Shown one piece after another: positions 10,745 to 21,759 of a stretch of DNA of 64,000 nucleotides; position 1 is the stretch's first letter; the number at the start of each line of letters is the position of its first letter. Position numbers and translations under genes: made by a program. The notes under the pieces were generated by a model. The model saw only the letters and a program-made list of their open reading frames with translations, was not told the origin of the DNA and ran no database searches. Source of the DNA: Pteria penguin (Eukaryota; Mollusca; Bivalvia; Pterioida; Pteriidae); assembly GCA_035048485.1 (NCBI GenBank), contig CM068585.1, forward strand, positions 59,544,618 through 59,608,617, written 5' to 3'.

Positions 10745-11125
10745 CGGTGACCATCCCAGATACCTGTCAGCGGCGCAATCAGTGAAACATGTATCACGGA
10801 AGTTCGACTCCATTATGGGCCCTGTCAGCAGTGCATTCAGTGAAACATGTGCCAGGCCAGTTCAACACAATTAAATTGTATACCGACCATTCCAGGGACT
10901 TGTCAGCAGTGCATCCAGTGAAACATGTATAAGGATAGTTTGATTCCATTAAATTGTATACCGACAATCCCAGGGACTTGTCAGCAGCATAGTATCCAGT
11001 GAAACATGTGTCATGTATTTCACAAAGCATAAAACTCATATGATAAGATATAGCAAGGCATCTCTTGTCTACCATACAGCGTAGTCCGCAAGTAGCCAGA
11101 CTAGATATATTATTATACCTCAAAT
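10745..11125 (-). pseudogene. PAN/apple-like exon fragment with ~77-bp tandem repeats
   Basis: On the minus strand 11120-11000 reads SSLATCGLRCMVDKRC, AISYHMSFMLCEIHDTC: the cysteine spacing of the PAN-like domain in the two host genes nearby. Its C-terminal part is then repeated about four times (units with GGACTTGTCAGCAGTGCATC and CAGTGAAACATGT), each ~77 bp, down to 10745. A plus-strand relative is at 26520-26860. No start, signal peptide or downstream exon is visible, so it is probably a dead exon. It lies 2.5 kb beyond the 3' end of gene B. Confidence 0.65.
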
Positions 11126-11129
11126 GTAT

Positions 11130-12190
11130 TACTCTGAAGCTTATTCATTACAATACATCACGTGTCGGTGTTATAAAACAAAACATCATGTCATCTCTAA
11201 GGATGGGAAAACTTCATATCTATCTGGTCATCTATTTCACAGTTATTCCAATTTTTCATTGATAAATAAGTATTCCTTAACTCTTTTAAGCTGACTCATC
11301 TCTTTTTCGGTATAATAAACAATATATGGACCTCTCCATAGGGTAATATGAAGGCTCGTCAATCATCAGCAGTCATTTTCCCTGTTTATGACTGCTTCAG
11401 GTAGACGAACTTTCTTATCCTACCAAGAGGTCCATAAATGTATAGAAGTGATCCAAATAGAATGGTCATCTAGTTTGCAGTTATTCCTATTTTTCCTGAA
11501 AAGTTCTGCTTCCGTTATCATGGCATTAAACAAAATAACAAATGCATCAAATAGTGCAGATTTGTCGACGATATTGTCTTCATTATTCCAAAATAGTTAC
11601 GGCAAGTCTACGATAAATTTTTCAGAATCATCTATTGCATTTAACAATATACTCAATCTATTCTCAATTCTAAAATAGATGTCAACACGACATTTCGTAT
11701 ATGAGAGACACGAGGCTTTCACTAACAGTAACCCTTAAATACAATGTACATCGAAATGAATGAAAAGTTGTATGCATAAGCAGCTATGATAAGTAGACGG
11801 AATAGTTGAATGGAAATCACGAACAAAAAAGCGCAGAAAGGCACATTGATGAAAGGTTCTGGCTATAGGTAATTGAATATAAATTATATTTTATATTACC
11901 ACCAAGGACAAGCTTTTAAAACATCACTATATTCAAATAATCACGGACCCTTTTAGAACAAAGGTGGGATCAAGTGCCATTGAGACGTAATCATCCCCTC
12001 CCGACTGTCATATCCTATACATGTGTATTTCTTGAAACAATACCTGCTTGTTCAAACGAATAGTGCTGACCTTGTGGTGCTGATTGTGACCATTCTTCTT
12101 TAAACATTGACTGCTGTCCAAAGACATCAGAGTTTCATACATATATTTTGCTTATTATTTTTAAAATGTTGCGATTTTCTAGTAAATACA
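11130..12190. other. Spacer; one 96-codon ORF of unknown value
   Basis: Plus-strand 11388-11678 is open for 96 codons (Ser-rich, SNSADLSTILSSLFQNS) but has no recognised domain, no clear context and could be chance in AT-rich DNA. Nothing else seen. Confidence 0.3.
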
Positions 12191-12192
12191 TA

Positions 12193-12974
12193 CAGTATAA
12201 TCTGTGTATTCCGAATCTGGAGTATTCCGATATTCTGTCTATTCCGATTATATTCTATGGTCCCTACAATTTCCCTAATAAGCATATACGAAAATAATTT
12301 GTGTATTCCGTATTCTGTGCACTCCGAATTCAGAACATAAATTCTGTCCGATAATCTACTTAATACTTAATTAAACTTTGTCTATTCCGATTCGTATTTG
12401 TTTATCCAAGCTGAGCCTCAGACTAAGGAAGGTTTATCAATGGCCATTCAAAGAGTCAAAGAGATAATTGGTTTGTTTGTGTTTGTCTACATCAGACCAG
12501 GTACCTGTGTGTAATATTTAATGAGTTGTAGTCAGGTAAAGTAATTGCGACATTATATTTGTACGGATAGGTGTACAGTGTGTTAAACTTAGACTTGGAT
12601 AATAATAATGTCCACGCCACAAAAATGATCATGTTCTACCCTTGATGCATGTGCTCCTTCGCCGAAAAGAGCCAGGAAAGATCTTTTGCTCGGACAAAAG
12701 ATAAGTCTTATTGATGAATCTGAAAAAGTGCCGAAAGTTACACAGAAAATGTATATTAACCAAAATAATTTCTTTGTAAATAAAATTTGAATATAATAGT
12801 ACTCATCTCATCTATTTCCATTCGATCACTTACAGGTAAAAAGTACAATTAAACTTGAAACGATTTATATCGAAGATTAGTCTGCTCCAAGAAATATATT
12901 CTACAATCCGAACTTTGTCTATTCCGAACATTTTCGTTGGTCTCACTGCAATTCGGAATAGACAGATTACACTG
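12193..12974 (+). mobile_element. pogo/Tigger-like DNA transposon remnant
   Basis: Inverted ends start CAGTATAATCTGTGTATTCC (left) and CAGTGTAATCTGTCTATTCC (right, minus strand), flanked by TA on both sides (12191-12192 and 12975-12976). CAGT ends with a TA duplication are the hallmark of the pogo group. Internally, extra TCTATTCCGA repeats occur near both ends, as subterminal sites. Only the first ~60 codons of a transposase-like ORF survive, so it is non-autonomous. Confidence 0.75.
12608..12790 (+). pseudogene. Truncated pogo-type transposase start
   Basis: Starts MSTPQK, then an in-frame TGA, then SPKRARKDLLLGQKISLIDE, SEKVPKV. This resembles the N-terminal DNA-binding region of Tigger/pogo transposases (basic stretch, then a helix with K..LI.E). 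The catalytic DDE domain is absent. Confidence 0.5.
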
Positions 12975-13009
12975 TATTTACATTTGTCGTTTATTTTATC
13001 GTGAGAATA

Positions 13010-13200
13010 CATTTATGACCTGTCGTCTTGAGAAACCTGTTGATCCTTGATCTCTATATGGAGGATTATTTAGAGTTTTTTAATGTGTTTCCTTTGATTG
13101 TTCTGCTTTTGCGGTGAGTGGGAAGATGTGCGTCCGTAAACCGGTAAACGACACCAATTGAGTGACGTTTCTCACTTTAATTAACCGTACTTATTCGTTT
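13010..13200 (+). repeat. PLE 3'-tail repeat (plus)
   Basis: Shares GAGAAACCTGTTGATCCTTG, the GTGAGTGGGAAG block and CCGTAAACCGGTAAAC with the tail of the PLE at 52330-52590. Isolated here, so a heavily 5'-truncated insertion downstream of gene B. Confidence 0.7.
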
Positions 13201-13389
13201 TTGTAACTGCAGTAGTTTCAAATCTGTATCAAAATGCCATTTGAACTCCCATTCGCAGGTGCCCTGTCAGCTAGGGAGGAGTCAGCTGTTTAGTCTGATT
13301 TACCTAGTAGTATAGTATGAATATGAGCTGATTGTGTAAGATACTTCAGAGACTCATAGACTTAACCACAGTTTTTAAAGAATCACCTG

Positions 13390-13570
13390 TTTGTATTAAT
13401 AGTTTACAACAATATTGTTTTAATACAATATATGATTTTATTGTATATCAATGCCATCTTAATGATACATATCCTGATTATCCAGTTTTTTACGATATTG
13501 TAATTTTTATAATAATTTCTTTTATTCTGTATGATATGCGATGTAGAGCCAGACGTCACTGATGTTTCGA
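13390..13570. repeat. Segment duplicated downstream of both host genes
   Basis: Matches 54690-54860 (CAATATTGTTTTAATACAAT, then GATTTTATTGTATATCAA). At gene B it abuts the last exon; at gene A a PLE-2 and an R3 repeat (about 54858-55815) have been inserted between. It therefore belongs to the duplicated gene block. Confidence 0.7.
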
Positions 13571-13596
13571 TGAATCATTTCCATTTTATTACATTA

Positions 13597-13829
13597 CTAC
13601 CCTTTAAGTGCAACCCCAGAAATTTCCAGTTCATTAAATTCTAAATGCCACTGGTACCACTCGGACGAATAATCTTTCGACAATTTTACCACTTTGCCGA
13701 TTGTAAATGGTTGACAGATGACCTTCACCCAATCCCTCTTGGTAGGGGGTCCTATGTAGAACGCACACTCCTTCTGTAATCCGTTTTCACTTTCGTAGAC
13801 ATCAATGTGAATGTTTCGTGTTCGTATGT
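13597..13829 (-). CDS. Gene B exon 3: second half of F5/8 type C domain
   Basis: Acceptor ATAATTTCAG|AC, 233 bp to TAG. Encodes IRTRNIHIDVYESENGLQKE, then CAFYIGPP and the closing QWHLEFNELEISGVALKG. Gene A has TAC Y in place of this TAG and stops one codon later. Confidence 0.85.
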
Positions 13830-16800
13830 CTGAAATTATATAATCAGTTAGTGTATACACATACGATGTGTTTATAAACCATGGTAAGGTTAAATTTCGA
13901 TTTGTAATTCGGCTGACCCAATCTTTAACAGTTAACAGACAATCTAATACAAAACGATCAATTGTAGTACCTACCCTTGACAGTTTTTAGAATAATTTAT
14001 TTGTTACAGGCAATGCTTACCCCTCATCAGCACCTGGTAACGCTTCTGATTTTGAGCGAGGAACTGAAGGTACGGTGGGGTAAATTGTGTCAATATCATT
14101 TATCACTTAGGTAAAAGACCATAATAACTGATGTTACGTGACCTTGGCACTTACAACCATGTATTGTGGCTAACATTCTGTGACTACTGCAGGTCAGAGG
14201 TAAGTTTCTCCTGTTTTCTGGGCATACCCATCAGGAATTACCAAGACATATACACACAAAATACTTAAATACTGTTCGTACAGCTAAAAATAAAAAGTAA
14301 AAGAGGAACTACATGTCAGTTCCACCTCGGTGAACTTTTCTCATAAATGTTAAGTGTAAGTAAATAGAGAAGTACTGATCAATTCCTAGTCTTCCATATA
14401 TCACTTTGGTATTTTTTTTTCAAACGGTCATTAAAATGCATATTTCAAATTTACTGTGAACGGATTTTAAATTAATAAAATTAAAAATAGTAGTATATAG
14501 TAATAGATTTTAAACCACCAAGTGGCACATCGCCACTTCATTCGATCAACAAGAAACAAAGAAGGATTATTGACAAGGGAATAAACGATTAACGAGAGGC
14601 GGTTTGTTGGACGTGTGTGTAAATGCGATGTAATGTAATATTTCTCCTTCCTTGGCGTATCGTATCGGTCGTTATATCGCTTGACGTTGCAGAGTCTGGT
14701 ATCGAATCGACGTCAGTCTCCGCGTCGATGCATTGATAAAAAGACATGTTTACTGTTGCAGCTCTTTTCTCAAACTAAGGAAATCGGCTTCCTTTTGAAC
14801 ATGTATTCAATTAAACTCAACCCTTCTTCCCTTAGCAGACCTTTCACTATCGATTTGATGTCTTTTGACTTTTGTTTTTTATAATGAATATTGTACATCA
14901 TATACTCGTCCTGTTCTTTAAAACTTTGAATTTTCAATCATCGTTCCTATATAATCCTTCTAAAACGATATGTGTCGGAAGAATACAATATGGGACAGTT
15001 GGTGTGCGTGTAGCGTTAAAATAGATATGCAAAATAAGTGAAATGATATGAAGTATAGATGAAAAAAAAATAAGGACAAAGAAGTGTTGAGGTGACAGGA
15101 AAAATTGACTGGCGAGTGTGTAAGGAAAAAGAAATACAATGGTTGACTGAAAGCTATTGAAATCTAGGGAGAGAAGAAGTCGATAACGAGTTGAGCCAGA
15201 CGATTAGCATTTTGAACTATTGTTTTTAAAGAAAACCAATCGAATGAAGCCTTGCAATGAATTGAAGTAAATCTACTATGGATGGGGGTTCTCCGATGCT
15301 AGTGGCTCCCTCTTATCAAAATATATTGTTCTATGCTCTATTTGAATACATGTTCAAAAGCAAACTAATTTCCTTAGTTTGAGAAAAGAGCTGCAACAGT
15401 AAACATGTCTTTTTTTCAATACTTCATTATTACTGTTATTTATTATTGGATAATCAGTTACGCCTCCTTATATCAAATTTTTCTGCCTTTGTTGACAGTT
15501 TTATTGTAAATTATATGCATACGTGATCACTGAGGTCCCATCATCAGCTACTCCTGTGCAGAACGAAAATTGTGTAAGCAATAGGGTTATGGAATGGTAG
15601 ATATCGAACAATGTCTACTTTCAAACATATGGGATACTCACATATCCATAATAAGCAAACATTTGATTCTAACATTAAAATAATAACAATGTTTATGGGT
15701 GTTATCTCTGGTCGGCATAAAGCGGACTAGTATAATAGTAGGGAGGAAAGACTCGATATCTATGTTATTAAACGCTTCTAAATTGATCGATGCGTACTGT
15801 TTTTGGACATTTCCCTTAGATAAGCAAGGTCATATATTATAATAATTACTATGTATATCGGTCGGATCTCTGGTCGGCATAAAGCGGACTTCTATAATCC
15901 AGTATGTATCTCCAAGGTCAACTTGCCACCAAGGACTTCGATCATGGTCAGCCGTGTGCATTGCATTGGTAAGATCGCCATCAAGAGCATTTGCAGCCCA
16001 CAATGACATCCACGTGGAGGACTGCTCAGCATGCTTACCAAGGGCAATATTCTCCAACACTGTCAAAGGAAACAATACTGTATGTATGGTAAAAATAGCT
16101 GACAATAGAAAGTCTAAATATGTGGTATTGTGGTATATAAATGTCTGAAAACAAATTATAAGAAATTCTATTTCTATTTGTTTTTATTTAGATCTAGAGT
16201 AAGATTTAGAGTGTTACGTGTACGTAGCTTTAAAGTACAATCATTTTGTATGGTCTTTTTCTTGTGATCGTGACAGCTTCTCCGTACAGAAGAAAGCATA
16301 AAACATCCGTACAAGATTCATATGTTGAACCAGAGAATAGATAACCAATAAGAAATTGGCAATTTCAATAAAGTGAATGGAAGAATTCAATTCACTTCTC
16401 TTATTGGTATGGTCAAATGATCATGGTAAGATATACCAGCCAAGTACTAGTCACTTCACCGTGAAATGTAGAAAGTGAAAAAGCTTTCGTCAAGAGCAGA
16501 TAAACCACTACATTGAAATACCCTATCTTAAATTAAACATTCCACGCATCATGAGTGATAAAGCATGGAAAAGCTGTATGACACAAATGTGAAATGCGTG
16601 TCACAAAGGTCAAGAGAGCTGTATATCAGTGAGGTGGCAAAAAATCAGACAAAAAAATATATGAAATAAAATAAAATAAACAAAGAAACCAAGAAAAAGA
16701 AATATACATACATTGGTGATTTTAGTCATATAGCTTTCTCAGATGTCTTCAGTTTTCTCTTTCATGCGGCGAACTTTTAAGAATATTTATGTAACAATTG

Positions 16801-19207
16801 CGCTCATATAAGGCATACGTAATCACGACAATCACATTACATTACAAAGGCTCTTAGATAATTCTCTGATTTTTGTACTGACGCAAAATAAGGAGGATCT
16901 CCTTTTATCATTATCAATTTTGTAAGTATAAAATATTACACGTGTAAAGCGCAGTAATTCGCCATTGATGGAATCCACACATACGGCAAGTCCTGTATGA
17001 CAGCGGCACTGTGCGACTTTCATGTAACATAAAGATGATGGATAAATCCAAACTATAAGTCCAAAAATCATAAATCCAAAGAACACACAAAATCGTGAAA
17101 ATGAAAACCAAATAGAAAACAACAAAAATGTAATTTATTCCTGCATGAAAACAGAAAATAAGACACTTATTTTATATATATGCGCTTTTAACGCCAAAAT
17201 ATCATACTGGAAACTTCCATTTACAATCTATAAACCGCATCATTAATGTAAAGATGGTGGATAAATCCAAACCATAAGTCTAAAAATCATGAAACCAGAG
17301 GACATACAAAATCAGTGAAATGAAAAACAAGTGGAAAATAATAAAATATGTCTACTTGAAGAGCATATGTGAACCCCTTGATGGAGTGTGATCAGGTGGG
17401 GAGAGTGAGCATCTCCTGCTTGCTAGCAACACTCGTCACATATACCCAGTAGAAAAAGTCAAATCGCGTAAATTCCATATATATATTTATATATTGAGAA
17501 GTCAAAGTAGGTTACCTTCTAGTAAAGAAAGTGTCAGATATGTTTAAAATGACCGGAATCGGTCTCAGTCCAGAATATATCATTTAAAAGTCTGGATAAC
17601 GATATATCATATTATGTAATAAGAGTCTCGTAACGACCATAGAATTTCCTCAGTGACAGTTTCGCACATATATAACCTTGGTTGAGTAGCTTATCTGAAA
17701 GTCGCCTAGCCCTCAGAACAGAGTCATTCTAATTTGAACATACTCTAAAATTAACGTATTAACTGAGATATTAAACACCGTATGCGAACGATGATAGAAT
17801 GTTGCTTTTTATGAAAGGAAAGTTTGTGATAGCGAAATTGAAATCGTCACGTTATGTCATAGAGTGAGGTGTTCAATTGACCATCAGTGTCGAAAGACAA
17901 AATAATATCTAAATACGAAGTAGAATAATTACTTTCTGTGGTTTCTTTGATCATCAGTTCACTTGGATAGATGTAAGGTAATCCGCGAATGAATGATTAT
18001 TAATTGAAAGCAAGTCATCTATATAACTGTAAGCGAAAATGAAACCAAGAGCCAATTGTTTCTTTCCTTGCGAAAGCAAAGTCTGACTGAATTCAGCCAG
18101 AAACGGGGCATAGTTACTAATCATTGTTGAAAAACCTTTTCTCCAAAAACTACAAAAATGTTATCGATAAGAAATTTCAACATTTCAATGACATCTGCTT
18201 CAGTATATTTATTTATGGAATCAGAATTTTCCCTGAGAAGGTAAGTTTTATCATGGCCTATAACTATATATTTGAACTTACGGATTCCGTTTTACTAGTA
18301 AATGCATTTTGTCTTTTAATTTCTGATGAGGGATCGTTGTGTAAAGAGTCGTAAAATCCAAGGACTTGATGGAGTGAATTTTAGTAAAACTTTTTCATTT
18401 CAAATGTCCTACTAACTCTCTTGATTTTTTTAGGATCCACATTTTATTAATTCCACTTCTGGAATATACTGTTTTGCAATACCTATGAAGGGTAGATTTA
18501 ATTTCTGATAATATGTTTGTGAGTAAAATCGATACAGATTTTGTAGTACACATCGAGGAACCAGCGACAAAACGTTTTTTGTAAGGATTTTTGTACACTT
18601 TTGGAATGCAGTACAAATATGGAAGTTCTTAATTTGATTTATTGTGTCAGTATCAAACGTATTGAGGACAAATTTATGATTTTCAAACTGCTCTGATTTT
18701 AATATTTATGATTTTTAAGCTGCTCTTATTTGTAATCGTGGCACACATTATTCAAACATTAAAAAATTACATATTGCTATATAATTTTCATTATAATAAA
18801 ACTACATATTGCTATATAATTTTCATTATAATAAAACTGCTACGCAAATTATAGCGTTTATGCATCGGTCAAAAAACCTTCATATATTAATAACAGTTAA
18901 ATATTGTTGAAACATTCCTTAAATAGCGTCTTTACCAAAACAGATATGTAATCGGTGTTATATTTTTGCTTGGAACTTCACCTGTACAATATAAAAAAAG
19001 AAGGCTTGAAGAGTCTAGCTTGAATAAGTAATATTATACTTGAGAAAAGCTAAACATTGTTCCACAATTTTCTTTAGATCCCAATTAAAAGAAATGTCGT
19101 ATACATCTTTCATGTTTAGCTGTAAAGTAAGCTACATAGAAAAAGGTTGCTGGTAAAGCCCTTTCGGAGTAGATTGCAGTCAAAAAGTGCCAATAATAAT
19201 AATAATG

Positions 19208-19243
<36 letters not shown>

Positions 19244-21699
19244 GTAATTGTAATAATAATTGTTTTTGGATTAAAAAATGTGTTTTTACGGTTTGACTCC
19301 GCCTGTTCGCACCTGCCCAGGCGATCAAAACAAACCACATTGCCGGATTTCCAAGTGAGAATTCATTATTGCTCATTTTGTTACGCACATATTCGCCTCT
19401 CATTTATTTTTAGAGGCTGTTTTGCTCGTACGATCATTAGACGGGGATATCTTGGTACTGGTTGCATTAATGGTATTTATTAAATGCTGCTTCGATCGTG
19501 CGATCATTAGACGGGATATCTTGGTATTGGTTGCATTAATGATATTTATTTCATTGATGATCGGTGGTTTGCAATTTACAGGACCAAACAAATGCAAAAA
19601 CAATAAATCACAAATTTGATATTTAAACGTATTTAGCCAGGATGCCTCCTTCACGTTAATTCAAAAACGACCCGAGTTCATACTTTAGTATAACTAACTA
19701 AGTCCAACCATGTTTGTTATTCATCTACAAGCATACATGTTTTGTCATGCAGCAGAAAATATGGAAAATTAATACTCCTTTCCAAGATATATTTTTTCTA
19801 TCCAGAAAAAAGTACATGGTAGAAAAATTGAATAAAATCCTAAACTCCGCCTCCGACGTTTCATTTAACAAATAGATCCTATAATAAATAAATAGATAGA
19901 TAAATAAATAAATAAATAGATAAAAGAAAAAAGAGGAGTTACCGGCTCAGTTATGTGGCAGAAGTTACCATGGAGCTATACAATACATGAATATAAATAA
20001 TATAATAGAACATTTAACACATTACAAAAATATTTGATTGTAGTGCAGTTACGATACCGACTTAGGACGGTCACTTAATTTGACAAAAGCCAAACAAATG
20101 GTGTGGTTAACCGGTTTACGGGCCCACCTTCCCACTCACCGTAACAGCAGAACAATCAAAAGACGTACATTTAAAAATTTATAAATAATCCTCCATGTAA
20201 AGAACAAGGGTCAACAGGTATCGCATATTGAGAGGTCATAAAAATATAAACACGTAAGGTATTGTAAAAACATAATGGTATAAAAATATATGCGACATCA
20301 ACATGATAAACCGTGCTCTGCCAGTCTGAAAGCGAGCCAAGACCCTAGATCTGTAGGAGTCCCGACTAACAGTCAGAGGGGACGAGGTTCAGGACCATGT
20401 CTCCTCTGAAAGAGGTTTGGACAAGGCCCGTCATATAGTCCCCACCGCCCTGTTAGTCAGCGTGCAACGTTCAAGTAAAAGTCTGCATAAGGCTGTAGAG
20501 GGGCCAAATACAAGACCTATAGTCTTTTTGATGATCTCAATATCATATTGTCTATTTAGGAGACGTTTGACTATTTTATTACATGATAAAATAACGTTAT
20601 CGGAGCCTTTTACTTTCCTTAGTTTATATACGAGATCACCGTAAAAATTAGGATGGAAAATTCCATTGGATACATACTGTTGAAAAGAAATATTTCCAAA
20701 TTTAGATAGAAGTTCTGAATAAGATCTGAAGAATTTGCCGAATGTTTTTCTTAGCTTGTGATATCTGAGTTAAAAGTTTAGTAGTAATTTATAAATTTCG
20801 TTTATGAAAGTCCAAAACATCGGTGCAGCCTCTGACAAATCGAACTAATTGAGATATATAGATACCATATGATGGGAGTCGAGGGACATCGCCATCCAAG
20901 TAAGGGAAATTTACAATAGGAAATCCAAAATCCTCACGTTTATCATAAATATTAGTATATATTAGGTTGTTGATAATTTTGATGTTTAAAATAATAAACG
21001 TAGAAACATACTAAATTGTAGATTTCCAGTTTCGGCCCTGGGTCTCACTGAAGAGACTCACATTGTCAGATTATGCATACTAATATGATACATGTACAGA
21101 TGGGTGCTGTCCTAACATAACATTCACGTTAACGCGAAAAGCGGTCACGAGGACTGCTTGTGCACACGTGCTAGGACTGCTCGACCGGACGCGCGTGCGC
21201 TCCTTGCGTTAACGCGGGAGGAAATTCGCGTTAACGCAATTTATTCCCGCGTGCGCTCAGTCCGGTCGCGCGTTCGCATGGTTATATTTGTAATTCTCTT
21301 TACAGTGGTACGGATGGAGGAAATAAAAGGAATCTAATTAAATTACCGCAAATGTCGCCATATATACGTGCTTTAAATGTGATGTTGAAATGACACACCG
21401 CATTAAGGGTTTTATATGTAATATAATAACGGTAATCACCGTGCAGACATGTATTCAGGTATTTATGAAAAACTTTGTCAGTTTATACTATAAAGACTCT
21501 AGGAAACTTACATTCTAATTCTATCTTATTTGTTTATTTTTAATCAATAAAATTATGTATTTATTTGTTTATTTATTTATAATTCACTTATGTATTTTTT
21601 CTTATTTATGTATTTACAATTTTTTTTTTGTAATTTAGCTATTTTTCATAATATATAAATATCATGCTTATCATCGTTATTATTCCTTTCATTAATTTA

Positions 21700-21759
<60 letters not shown>

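Noticed and set aside
19187..19483. Ile/Leu-rich ORFs around 19.1-19.5 kb on both strands
   Set aside because: Produced by the (TAA)n microsatellite.
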